Assembly: GCF_020076305.1 (NCBI RefSeq)
Contig: NZ_JAIQXE010000002.1
Location: 310,001 to 374,000, forward strand
DNA length: 64,000 nt
DNA from: Flavihumibacter profundi
Lineage (GTDB): Bacteria; Bacteroidota; Bacteroidia; Chitinophagales; Chitinophagaceae
Reading direction: 5' to 3'
How positions within the stretch are numbered: the first letter of the stretch is position 1; every line of letters starts with the position of its first letter. The notes below the pieces were generated by a model that was given only the letters and a program-made list of their open reading frames with translations, ran no database searches and was not told the origin of the DNA. This document shows, piece after piece, positions 1 to 9,277 of the stretch. The translations under genes and the position numbers were made by a program.

Positions 1-89
1 ATGAAACGGCCACCACTTAGTGCTGTATTGGTCGCCAGCCCAGTTTCATTATTTACCTGTGCTTTCCTGTTGAGTTTTCGAATTGCCAT
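1..89 (-). CDS. Probable inward-rectifier potassium channel, N-terminal fragment
   Basis: Reading the minus strand from the ATG at 89 gives 29 complete codons with no stop, and the frame then runs off the left edge. The peptide begins MAIRKLNRKAQVNNETG and continues to a GGRF motif. This matches my memory of the cytoplasmic N-terminus of Bacteroidota Kir-type channels, where an N-[ND]-[DE]-TG-x-x-TN segment is followed by GGR. Kir channels are tetrameric inner-membrane K+ channels. No membrane segment or selectivity filter lies inside the window, so the call rests on this short signature only. The start is 26 bp downstream of the alpha-2-macroglobulin stop on the same strand, so the two may be co-transcribed. 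Confidence 0.55.
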   Translation of the reverse strand, partial: MAIRKLNRKAQVNNETGLATNTALSGGRF

Positions 90-115
90 ATTTTAAAGAT
101 AATAAACCATTCCCC

Positions 116-3100
116 TTACTGTTTGCGGTTTACGGTAATTCTGCCTGCGCCATTGTAAGAATGATATTCCGGATTATACATCGCATCGGCACTCGCCGGC
201 CCCATTTGAAATACGCCGGGCGATACCGACCTTACTGCATAGTAATATACCTGGCGATTTTTCTTGGCATCAACAAACAGGTGGATCCTGTCGTCCCTTA
301 CGTCAATGGCTGTTGGTGTGGCTGCATCCTTTATCCAGTCCATGCCCGGTATATCTTTTGTTCGTGGGTTCTCTATTTCAAAGCCAGCCGGAATCAGGTC
401 AGTCAGCACTATATTCTCCACTGTGCCTGAATATGATTTCTCCAGAGATAATTGTACAATAACCAGGTCATTCTGGCTAAAATTATTGCCCGTTATGGTT
501 TTTCCGTTCCTGTCATAAAACTTCCTGCGGATCTTCAGGTAATTGTCTTCCTCTTTATAGGCCCCGCTGCTGCTGATCCCTTCCGATTGCCACCAATAAT
601 ATACAGCGCCATTTCCTTTAGTTGTAATGGTGATGCCGGTCCCGCCCAATTCTTTCTGCGTAAGCTTAATGGCATTATTTGCCAGTTTCCCGACAGTTTT
701 CCCATTTACCTGGATATCTGCCGTTACTGTAGTTTTGGCTGCAAGTGCGGCCATTTTCCCTATGGCAAGGAATCCAAATGCGCTCTCCTGTGTGCTGTAC
801 CAGCTGCGCTGCTTTAATTTCGTAATTACATGTTTTGCCATAACCGGCACCTGTGCATTGGCAGGGTCCACTTCTAATAAGGCATTGAGGGCAATGGCTT
901 CATCACGTATGTCTGAATAAAAACTTCCTCCTGTTTGCGCTACCGATTCTTCCCCGCTAAAAGATGTGGGCAGCATTTCCCTGAATTTTGTTTTGTCTCC
1001 CGTAATGGCATATGCGGCCGATAATAAATATTTGCTATCCAGACTTAGAATGGCTGGCCTTGCCTTATAATAATTCATTACCGGTATATTTGGCCTGCCT
1101 GCCTGTGACAGCACATATAATGTATACGCCACTTCTTTTGGTGCAATTTTCGTCTGTTGGTCGCGGTTATAATAATAAGCGATGGTGGTTTTATTATTGA
1201 GTTGGTTGTTGATATAGCCCAATATGGTTTCCAGCAAACTGCTTTCTACATCGTAACCGGCTTTTTTTGCTTCCAGCAGGAAATGTGCTGCATAGATGGT
1301 CGACCACCAGTTTTCTGTCCCCGCATCATCCCAAAGCGTAATAGCGCCGCTGTATAACTGCCGCATTTTTATTTTTCGGATGGCTTCCATTACATTGGTC
1401 GCTGCGCTGTTTACAGACCCTTTTCCTTTTTGCATTAGTTCTGCCATATCGCCAAAATACAATTGGGGGAATGCCGCCGAAATTGTTTGCTCAGTGCAGC
1501 CATACGGGTATTTCACCAGCGAATTCAACTGGTCTGCTAGTTCTAGCGCCGGGGAGCGGCTTACCAATAACTGGTAACTACAGCTTCCAGGCAGGAAATC
1601 GTTTTCGTTAATCCGAAGTAGCTGCGAATTATTTGCACCTATTATTCCGCTTCCACTCATTTTTTGCAGCGTTGATGCGGGCCTTACCGTGATTTCTGTT
1701 TCCTCTGTAAATTTTTGCGCCCCACCCTGTACATCAACCGTAATTTTTCCCGCACCAATGGTCCTTTTTGCCATGACAGTAAAAGTCACCTGGGCTTCAC
1801 TATTAGCAGGCATGGCAATTGTTTGCTCTGATTTGCCGGTTACCTCAAGCGGACCCGCAACTTTAAAGGATGCATTGGCAGACATTGAGTTTGCTGTTGT
1901 ATTTGAAATAGTAACGGGCACGGTTATACTGTCGCCCGGACTCAAAAACCTCGGCAATGAAGTGCTCAGCACTATGGGGTCTGCCACTTTCATTGCTTTT
2001 TCAGCATGCCCGAAATTTTCATTTCTGGCAGCTACAGCCATCAGGCGGACTTCCCCTGAAAACTGCGGGATATCAAATTCAAAACCTGCTTCACCCGAGT
2101 TGTTTGTAATGGCTATTCCACTCCAGTAGGACAATATTTTGATGCGTTTATTGGGCATAGGATTCACACGCTGGTCCATCTTAAGGTCCCCATCACCTCC
2201 GGTACTGCTACGATTCGATTTTATTTCGGGAAACAGCAAAGGATAGAGGTCATATGCATTCACTCCAAGTGCCCGCTGCGCATAAAAGAAACTGTAAGGG
2301 TCCGGTGTTTTAAAATCCGACACCTGCAGCACTCCATTGTCTACTGCAGCAAGGGTAACCATACTTCCCACAGGCGCCTTGACAAGTATTTTCTGGTGTG
2401 TGCGGGAACGAACCGATGCTGCGGCAAAGATATCAACCTTCATCCTTCGGCCCTTATCCTCCACCGTTATGTTTTTAAATCCATGCGCGACTGTTAGCGG
2501 AATATCAGAAACTTCATGCGGCTTTATTAATGTAGCTGTTACATAAACGTTGGGAAGATAATCGCTGGTCAACTGCAGTTCCAGCGTGGCTATCCTTTTG
2601 TCTACGTTTATATATTGATAGGAAAGTACTTTGTCTTTTTCCATGGTCACAAGCATTCGTCCGCTAAATGGAGCTTTGAACAGAAGCTTTACTTTCTCAC
2701 CTTCATTATATTTTGCCTTATCGGTTTCAATATCTATCTGTCCTTCGGTATTTACTTCAAAAGAACTGTTATCCCCACCCCAGAAACCATAGCTGTAAAA
2801 TGAACGGCTAACATAGGAGGCAGAGCCCGGGATGGAAACCCTAATTTCATAATTACCTGGCGAACGGGGTACAAAACTGTAGCTGCTATTTTCACCTGCA
2901 ATACTTGGATTACCTGTCACCACAATTCTATCTTCAGGTTGTGATTCATAACGGAAATACCTGCCCGATTTACTGAGAACAGTCCGGTATTCGTGTTTAA
3001 TTACTTCCACTTTAGCTGTGGAAGACACTGCTTGTTCCTGTTTATTGATGGCGATAAGCGGGAATTTTATCACCTGGTTCAGTGGAAAATAATCATAGCC

Positions 3101-5509
3101 GTTTTCACCGATGCCATAAAAAACTGGCTGGGTATAAATATCAATGCTGTTGGACCTGCTTACCGGCCGGCCGGTTTCATCAAAAACCGTGGTGAAAAAA
3201 GCGGCCTGCAATACGCCAATATTCCTATACAGGTCTGGCGCAGTATAGGTTTCCACTGCCTGTCCGGATTCATTGGTCTTTCCCTCGAGAAGCTTTTTAT
3301 CAAAGAAGCTTTTTTGGTTGGTGAGGTTGAAATTGTATTGGTGATATTTTTTAGGGTAAAACATTTTTTGCTTTACCTGGATCTCGCACTCAAAATTTCT
3401 ATTGGCAGCAGGGGGACCAAAGAAGTTGGTTGCCGTAATAGAAAGGTTCATTTTTTCATTGGGTAACAACTCGGTCTTATCCAGTTTGGTCAACACCTTT
3501 ATGCGATCGGGAACGAATTCTTCTATCATGAACGGCATACTCGTAATCAGCACATCATTACCGGAATATACTTCCAGGGTATATGTACCCGTAATTGCAG
3601 CAGGGGGAATATCAATGCTGCCATCTGTTGCGCCCTGGCTGTTCAGGTTTTTCCGGAATGATTTCAACTCTTTACCGGTCGGCAGTAAAAATTTGAACTT
3701 GACCGGAATTTCACCGGGCGACCGCCAGTCTTTATCGCGGATGATAAGGGCGAAATTTACTTTTTCACCGGGCCTGTAAATATCCCTTTCACCATAAACG
3801 AAAGCATCCAGTCCGGTGCTGTTTAGGCGCTTTCCGCCAACATCAAAACGCGAAGTATTTACTATTGTATTACTGAACACCAGGTAGTTGAAATCCAGGG
3901 CGGTTTTCGCGATGATGAGGGCAGGTTTAAACCCGGCATATTCCTTTCTAGTATAGGCGATTTCGGCTACTCCCTCCGCATTGGTAGTACCTATGCCCAG
4001 CACCTGGTTATTGGCTCCATAGGCAACAATATTCACATCATTTAATGATTGGGCAGTTTTTAGGGAATTGGCAAAGACAAATAATTTTTCTTTCCCTTCC
4101 CTGGCCACAAGGCCAATATCAGATAGTGAAACGAACCTGCTGTCGCTGATCCAGTAGTCTTTGGCAGACCTTATTTTAATGTGGTAGCACCCTTTTAACT
4201 CCGGTATCCTGTCTTCAATTGAAAAGTTAAACAGGTGGCTGCCATTGTTCTTAGGAAGGCTCCTGGTATCAATTTCCTTTTCATATATCACATCACCCAG
4301 CGTGGCATCACCGCCGCTTTCATAGTCGTATTCTTCATTCTCGCTATCTGCTTCTTTGGGATAATAGCCGTATCGTTGTGCCGCAAGCAGGTTGCTTTCA
4401 TATATTTTGGAAACTATGATTTTTACTTTTTCAATATTGGTGATTTTTACCTCGATATTACGGGCACCATTAGCCGATAGGTAAGTGGCCCTAGCCTGGT
4501 TAAAACTGAGTGATGGTTCCAACTTGCCAAAGGCAATACTGCTTTCATATCCTTCTTTCAACTGCCCGCCAATTTTTCCCCTGATCCCTTTATCAAGCGT
4601 CAGCTCATAGCTCTTATCCATGCTGAACTGGTCGCTCGATAGCAAGAACCCTTCTTCTGTAATTTCTGTGTTGAATTTTACTGCTGGGGTGAAACGGACC
4701 AGTTGTGCAAGCGAAGCAGGCTCAACCTGCTGGCTGGTTTTCACCAAAACCTTCCCGGTAGTGCCATCATGTTCTGTTTCTACGCTATTGATATTGAGGT
4801 TAAATGGTGATGGAATGACGGATGCAATGCTTTGTTTTTCTTTAGCCGGATTGGTGCCTCCTACCGGGAGGATACCCTGGCCCAGCACAATATTGAGGTT
4901 AAAGTCGTTTTCCCCGGCTTTTACACCTGGCAACCTTAAGGTTACTTTATCATTTGCCGAAGCAGTGATGATTGTATATTCCAGTGGTTTGCCATCTGCT
5001 TCAACAATTAGTTTTTCCTTCAGCGCGGCGGGTTCAACTTTATAATTGAATTGCAGGTCAACTTCAGGTATCACAAGGCGCACATTGTCATCCTGCAAAA
5101 CCCAGCGTACATTGCTGTTGTCTAGGTTTAGGTCGCGTGTATAAAAAGTGATTTCTTCCCTGATTCCCAAATCATTGAACGTAGATTTTGCCAATATTGC
5201 CTTTGTGATGGAAGCTTTGTAGGTGGTTGCCGGGGACAATGGCTTTTCTGGCGAAAACACAAGCTGGTCGCTGCTTTCCCAACGGAACCTGCCTTTGATG
5301 GCCGGTTCAAACTGCACATACGCAGTAGAATCCCAGCGGTTAAGCAGTGAATCATTAACCAAAGGATGGTTAAAACGGAAAACGAGGTTTTGTAATTGCT
5401 GTACTTCTTTACTGGCGTTGGTGTACTCAAGGGTTACCGTTGAGCGGTTGCAGGCTACCGTTACTATTGTACATAGCAGGAGGAGTAGCCTCACATTCTT
5501 AATGAACAT
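116..5509 (-). CDS. Alpha-2-macroglobulin family lipoprotein (YfhM-like)
   Basis: This 1797-aa protein begins with a lipoprotein signal whose lipobox ends at Cys20, so it should be anchored in the envelope. The N-terminal two thirds look like a series of beta-sandwich MG domains. The thioester motif is present as C1338-T-E-Q1341 within YPYGCTEQT, followed by the helical thioester-domain region and a C-terminal receptor-binding-like domain. In this family the Cys-Gln thioester covalently traps attacking proteases and is thought to shield periplasmic peptidoglycan-building enzymes. The divergent neighbour is penicillin-binding protein 1C, the same pairing as E. coli yfhM/pbpC, which supports the call. 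Length fits bacterial A2Ms (about 1500-1900 aa). The thioester is intact by sequence, so this is the trapping type rather than a thioester-less copy. Confidence 0.93.
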   Translation of the reverse strand: MFIKNVRLLLLLCTIVTVACNRSTVTLEYTNASKEVQQLQNLVFRFNHPLVNDSLLNRWDSTAYVQFEPAIKGRFRWESSDQLVFSPEKPLSPATTYKASITKAILAKSTFNDLGIREEITFYTRDLNLDNSNVRWVLQDDNVRLVIPEVDLQFNYKVEPAALKEKLIVEADGKPLEYTIITASANDKVTLRLPGVKAGENDFNLNIVLGQGILPVGGTNPAKEKQSIASVIPSPFNLNINSVETEHDGTTGKVLVKTSQQVEPASLAQLVRFTPAVKFNTEITEEGFLLSSDQFSMDKSYELTLDKGIRGKIGGQLKEGYESSIAFGKLEPSLSFNQARATYLSANGARNIEVKITNIEKVKIIVSKIYESNLLAAQRYGYYPKEADSENEEYDYESGGDATLGDVIYEKEIDTRSLPKNNGSHLFNFSIEDRIPELKGCYHIKIRSAKDYWISDSRFVSLSDIGLVAREGKEKLFVFANSLKTAQSLNDVNIVAYGANNQVLGIGTTNAEGVAEIAYTRKEYAGFKPALIIAKTALDFNYLVFSNTIVNTSRFDVGGKRLNSTGLDAFVYGERDIYRPGEKVNFALIIRDKDWRSPGEIPVKFKFLLPTGKELKSFRKNLNSQGATDGSIDIPPAAITGTYTLEVYSGNDVLITSMPFMIEEFVPDRIKVLTKLDKTELLPNEKMNLSITATNFFGPPAANRNFECEIQVKQKMFYPKKYHQYNFNLTNQKSFFDKKLLEGKTNESGQAVETYTAPDLYRNIGVLQAAFFTTVFDETGRPVSRSNSIDIYTQPVFYGIGENGYDYFPLNQVIKFPLIAINKQEQAVSSTAKVEVIKHEYRTVLSKSGRYFRYESQPEDRIVVTGNPSIAGENSSYSFVPRSPGNYEIRVSIPGSASYVSRSFYSYGFWGGDNSSFEVNTEGQIDIETDKAKYNEGEKVKLLFKAPFSGRMLVTMEKDKVLSYQYINVDKRIATLELQLTSDYLPNVYVTATLIKPHEVSDIPLTVAHGFKNITVEDKGRRMKVDIFAAASVRSRTHQKILVKAPVGSMVTLAAVDNGVLQVSDFKTPDPYSFFYAQRALGVNAYDLYPLLFPEIKSNRSSTGGDGDLKMDQRVNPMPNKRIKILSYWSGIAITNNSGEAGFEFDIPQFSGEVRLMAVAARNENFGHAEKAMKVADPIVLSTSLPRFLSPGDSITVPVTISNTTANSMSANASFKVAGPLEVTGKSEQTIAMPANSEAQVTFTVMAKRTIGAGKITVDVQGGAQKFTEETEITVRPASTLQKMSGSGIIGANNSQLLRINENDFLPGSCSYQLLVSRSPALELADQLNSLVKYPYGCTEQTISAAFPQLYFGDMAELMQKGKGSVNSAATNVMEAIRKIKMRQLYSGAITLWDDAGTENWWSTIYAAHFLLEAKKAGYDVESSLLETILGYINNQLNNKTTIAYYYNRDQQTKIAPKEVAYTLYVLSQAGRPNIPVMNYYKARPAILSLDSKYLLSAAYAITGDKTKFREMLPTSFSGEESVAQTGGSFYSDIRDEAIALNALLEVDPANAQVPVMAKHVITKLKQRSWYSTQESAFGFLAIGKMAALAAKTTVTADIQVNGKTVGKLANNAIKLTQKELGGTGITITTKGNGAVYYWWQSEGISSSGAYKEEDNYLKIRRKFYDRNGKTITGNNFSQNDLVIVQLSLEKSYSGTVENIVLTDLIPAGFEIENPRTKDIPGMDWIKDAATPTAIDVRDDRIHLFVDAKKNRQVYYYAVRSVSPGVFQMGPASADAMYNPEYHSYNGAGRITVNRKQ

Positions 5510-5573
5510 ATAATTGGGAGATTGTAGGTAAATGTATTAACGAAAAAGACTATTCCAAAATAACCTTTTGCAG

Positions 5574-5581
5574 TAAGTTTG
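5574..5581 (+). promoter_or_regulatory. Possible promoter -7 box for pbpC
   Basis: TAAGTTTG matches the Bacteroidota -7 consensus TAnnTTTG and lies 32 bp before the pbpC ATG in the divergent gap 5510-5613. I could not find a convincing -33 TTTG at the usual spacing, so this is a weak call. Confidence 0.3.
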
Positions 5582-5613
5582 TTAAACCGGGCAGATTCTT
5601 CTGCACCTCAACA

Positions 5614-7941
5614 ATGCCTTACCTAAAAGCAAATAGCCACTGCCTTTTCCGGAGCGCTCTAATCAAATGGTTAGGCGGGTTGCTAATCTTTGGTATGCTC
5701 TGTATTCTCGCCAGTTTCCTTTTCCCATTACCCGACACCTTCACCTATTCTAAAATCGTTACCGATGAATCTGGTACGGTTATTCACGCCTACCTGACAC
5801 CAGATGAAAAATGGCGGATGAAAACAGCCTTAAGTGAAATTTCGCCATCCCTGCAAAAAGCCATCATCGAAAAAGAAGACAAATGGTTTTATTATCATCC
5901 CGGGGTGAATCCGCTGGCTTTGGTACGGGCGCTGTTTAAAAACCTCTTTTCGGGAAAAAGAACTTCCGGCGCATCCACTATTACTATGCAGGTTGCCAGG
6001 GCGCTTGAACCGAAAAAGCGCACTTATGTCAATAAACTGGTAGAGATATTCCGGGCTTTTCAACTGGAATGGAAATATCCGAAAAGGGAAATATTGCAGT
6101 TATACCTTAACCTGGCACCCTACGGAGGGAATATTGAAGGCGTAAAGGCTGCCGCAATCCTGTATTTCGGCAAAAACCCCAATCACCTTTCGCTGGCTGA
6201 ACTGATGGCGCTATCGGTAATCCCTAACCGGCCCTCCAGCCTGGTAATGGGGAAGAATAATGAACAGATCATCCTGGCGAGGAATAAATGGCTGATGCGG
6301 TTTAAAGCCGATAAGGTATTCTCCGACCAGGAAATTGCTGATGCTGTTGATGAACCTCTAACGGCAAAACGACTGGCAGCCCCCCGCCTCGTGCCACACC
6401 TCGCTTATAAACTCAGCCAAACTGGCGAAGAAATATCTCATTCGCATATCAACCTGAATACCCAGTTGAAAACGGAAAAGCTGGTTAAGGATTATGTGCG
6501 GACTTTAACCCCAATGAATATTCGAAATGCAGCTGTGATCATCATTGATAACCCAAGCCGGCAGGTTGTTACTTATGTCGGCTCAGCAGATTATAATGAC
6601 AGTACTGATGCCGGCCAGGTAAATGGCGCGGCTGCTATCCGGCAGCCGGGCAGCACCCTGAAACCCTTGCTGTACGGACTTTGCCTGGATGCCGGGCTCA
6701 TGACTCCTAAAACCGTCCTTACTGATGTTGCGGTTAACTATAATGGCTATGCGCCTGAAAATTATGACAAGCAATTCAATGGGTATGTTACAATGGAATA
6801 TGCACTTGAACATTCCCTGAATATTCCGGCCGTAAAGAGTTTAAGGGCCCTGGGGAAAGATAAATTTGTTCACCAGCTGGTAACATGCAATTTCGAACAA
6901 GTACGGAAAGACCAGGGAAAATTAGGCCTGTCGCTTATCCTCGGCGGATGCGGTACTACGCTGGAAGAGCTCACTGCCCTATTTTCGATTTTTGCCCATG
7001 ATGGCGATTTTATTACGCCGGAGTATAGCCGAAAAGCTCAAAAAGCAGTTAAGAAAAGAATTCTTTCCCCCGCTTCAGCTTTTATGATAAATGAAATGCT
7101 GTCAAAAGTGAACCGCCCGGATTTCCCCCTTAACTGGTTCAGTACAGAAAAAATGCCCCGCATTGCCTGGAAGACCGGCACCTCCTATGGCCGCCGTGAT
7201 GCATGGAGCATTGGGTATAACCAGCGTTTTACTATTGGTGTTTGGGTGGGTAATTTCTCAGGGCTCGGGGTAAGCGGACTAAGTGGTGCGGAAATAGCAA
7301 CACCGTTGCTTTTCAGGATATTTAATACTGTCGATTATGATTCAGACAATGAATGGTTTCGACAGCCGGCTGATTGCGGCATTCGTAAAGTTTGCAACGA
7401 AACAGGTTTGCAGCCGGGTGAATATTGCACCAACCTGGTAACGGATTATTTTATCCCGTTGGTTTCATCCAGCCAGTTATGCGAGCATGTCCAGGAAATA
7501 ATGGTGGATCCCCGGGAAAAAATCTCCTATTGTAAAAGTTGCATGCCCGCTGGCGGATATAAGAAAATACTATATACTGCCATCGCTCCCGAAATGCAGG
7601 CATGGATGGATGAACACAAGGTCTTGTATAAAAAAATTCCTCCGCATAATCCTGCCTGTGAGAAAATCTTCAGGGAAGGTTCGCCGCTTATTGTATCGCC
7701 GTCTGCCAACGCGGAATACTTAATTGACCGCTCTAATCCGGAGCCCCTGCAATTGGCCTGTCATGCAGCAGCAGATGTGGCTAAGGTTTTCTGGTATATC
7801 AATGACCAGTTTTATAAAACTACCGGCACCCGGTCTAAAATATTTTTTATGCCCTCGGAAGGCCCGGTTAAAATTTCCTGCACAGACGATAAAGGCCGCA
7901 ACAGGGATATCTGGATTCGGGTTAAATTTATCGGACAATAA
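5614..7941 (+). CDS. pbpC: Penicillin-binding protein 1C
   Basis: This bifunctional peptidoglycan synthase of 775 aa is close in size to E. coli PbpC. An N-terminal membrane anchor (about 19-40) precedes a GT51 glycosyltransferase domain with catalytic Glu88 in the ED-x-W-F-x-x-H-x-G motif and the STITMQ motif. The transpeptidase domain carries all three active-site motifs: S347-T-L-K350, S401-L-N403 and K520-T-G. The C-terminal region from about 680 resembles the BiPBP_C domain, which supports the 1C class. It polymerises lipid II and cross-links glycan strands on the periplasmic side. It is divergent from the alpha-2-macroglobulin gene, and a secreted amidohydrolase follows after only 6 bp, probably on the same transcript. 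Confidence 0.95.
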   Translation: MPYLKANSHCLFRSALIKWLGGLLIFGMLCILASFLFPLPDTFTYSKIVTDESGTVIHAYLTPDEKWRMKTALSEISPSLQKAIIEKEDKWFYYHPGVNPLALVRALFKNLFSGKRTSGASTITMQVARALEPKKRTYVNKLVEIFRAFQLEWKYPKREILQLYLNLAPYGGNIEGVKAAAILYFGKNPNHLSLAELMALSVIPNRPSSLVMGKNNEQIILARNKWLMRFKADKVFSDQEIADAVDEPLTAKRLAAPRLVPHLAYKLSQTGEEISHSHINLNTQLKTEKLVKDYVRTLTPMNIRNAAVIIIDNPSRQVVTYVGSADYNDSTDAGQVNGAAAIRQPGSTLKPLLYGLCLDAGLMTPKTVLTDVAVNYNGYAPENYDKQFNGYVTMEYALEHSLNIPAVKSLRALGKDKFVHQLVTCNFEQVRKDQGKLGLSLILGGCGTTLEELTALFSIFAHDGDFITPEYSRKAQKAVKKRILSPASAFMINEMLSKVNRPDFPLNWFSTEKMPRIAWKTGTSYGRRDAWSIGYNQRFTIGVWVGNFSGLGVSGLSGAEIATPLLFRIFNTVDYDSDNEWFRQPADCGIRKVCNETGLQPGEYCTNLVTDYFIPLVSSSQLCEHVQEIMVDPREKISYCKSCMPAGGYKKILYTAIAPEMQAWMDEHKVLYKKIPPHNPACEKIFREGSPLIVSPSANAEYLIDRSNPEPLQLACHAAADVAKVFWYINDQFYKTTGTRSKIFFMPSEGPVKISCTDDKGRNRDIWIRVKFIGQ

Positions 7942-7947
7942 TCTACC

Positions 7948-9216
7948 ATGCGCAAGGCAATCTGGCTACTAAACGGTATATTTTCAGTCGGTACACTTTT
8001 GGCACAACAGCCAAACAGCTATTACATTACAGCCGACAGGGTCTTCGACGGCGAAACATTGCATACCGGATGGGCGGTTTTGGTGGACGGCGATAAGATC
8101 AGTGCTGTTGGCCCGACTTCCCAGCTTAAGCCACCTGCCGGGGCGATTCGCATACAGGCAGGGAATTCCACATTGTTACCCGGACTTATTGAAGGCCATT
8201 CCCATATCCTTTTGTATCCTTATAATATTACAGATTGGGATACGCAGGTATTGAAAGAATCTGATACATACCGCACTGCCAGGGCCACGACACACCTTAA
8301 AAAGACCCTGATGGCAGGCTTTACTACCGAACGCGACCTGGGTACAGAAGGCGCCGGTTATGCTGATGTCGCTTTGAAAAGGGCCGTTAACGAGGGATTG
8401 ATTCCTGGCCCCCGTTTATTGGTTGCCGGTAGGGCCATTGTGGCAACCGGATCTTATGGCCCGAAAGGTTATGACCCCGATTCAAAAATAATGCTGGGTG
8501 CAGAGGAAGCAGATGGATCCGATTTGGTTAGGGTTACCAGGGACCAGATGGGCAAGGGTGCTGATATTATAAAAGTATATGCCGATTACCGCTGGGGCCC
8601 AGGCAGCGAAAACCTCCCGACTTTTTCGCTGGAGGAATTAAATCTGGTAAGGGAAACCGCAAATAGCGGCGGACGGCCACTGGTTGTTCACGCATCCACC
8701 AAAGAAGGGATGCGTAGGGCAATTCTGGCTGGTGCCGAAACGGTTGAACATGGTGATGAGCTGGATGAAGAAATCGCCAAATTGATGGTAGCGCACCAGG
8801 TAACCTGGATTCCTACACTAGCTGCGACTGAGTCCATCAGCCGCTACCGCGGTTGGGTTAAAGGCAAATCCCCTGAACCTGCCAATATCACCCAAAAAAA
8901 GAAAGCTTTCCAGGCAGCACTTGCAGCCAAAGTAAATATTGGCATGGGTGGCGATGTCGGTGTTTTCGCCCATGGTGAAAATGTATTGGAAATGGAACTT
9001 ATGGTTGAATATGGCATGAAAGCCATAGATGTATTGAAAGCGGCCACCAGCATAAATGCCAGGGCTTTTCACCTGGAGGGGCTCACTGGTTCAATAAAAA
9101 CCGGTTTAAAAGCCGACCTGCTGATTGTTGAAGGGAACCCGGCTCAGCAAATTGCTGATTGCCGTAATGTAAAATGGGTTATGAAAGACGGGGTCGTTTA
9201 CAGGAATGAATTTTAA
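7948..9216 (+). CDS. Secreted amidohydrolase family protein
   Basis: This 422-aa protein has a signal peptide ending near LLAQQ and an amidohydrolase superfamily barrel (PF01979-like). The metal-binding HxH is H84-S-H86 after strand 1. Further expected ligands are a Lys in the DIIKVYADY segment, His in LVVHAST and VEHGDE, and Asp in GMGGDVG. The fold matches the imidazolonepropionase/prolidase-like branch that hydrolyses cyclic amides or dipeptides, but the substrate cannot be read from sequence. It starts 6 bp after pbpC, so read-through from pbpC is likely. A cell-wall or peptide substrate is a guess from the neighbour. Confidence 0.85.
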   Translation: MRKAIWLLNGIFSVGTLLAQQPNSYYITADRVFDGETLHTGWAVLVDGDKISAVGPTSQLKPPAGAIRIQAGNSTLLPGLIEGHSHILLYPYNITDWDTQVLKESDTYRTARATTHLKKTLMAGFTTERDLGTEGAGYADVALKRAVNEGLIPGPRLLVAGRAIVATGSYGPKGYDPDSKIMLGAEEADGSDLVRVTRDQMGKGADIIKVYADYRWGPGSENLPTFSLEELNLVRETANSGGRPLVVHASTKEGMRRAILAGAETVEHGDELDEEIAKLMVAHQVTWIPTLAATESISRYRGWVKGKSPEPANITQKKKAFQAALAAKVNIGMGGDVGVFAHGENVLEMELMVEYGMKAIDVLKAATSINARAFHLEGLTGSIKTGLKADLLIVEGNPAQQIADCRNVKWVMKDGVVYRNEF

Positions 9217-9233
9217 TTTTTTTACTTAATGTA

Positions 9234-9249
9234 TTAAGTCGACCATTTA
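9234..9249. repeat. 16-bp inverted repeat between amidohydrolase and OmpA genes
   Basis: ACTTAAT-GT-ATTAAGT is a perfect 7-bp inverted repeat with a 2-bp centre, in the 61-bp gap before the GTG of the OmpA/PD40 gene. It could be an operator or a weak terminator. It is AT-rich and could be chance. Confidence 0.3.
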
Positions 9250-9277
9250 TTCGTTACTACCTGTAAAATCCATTCTT

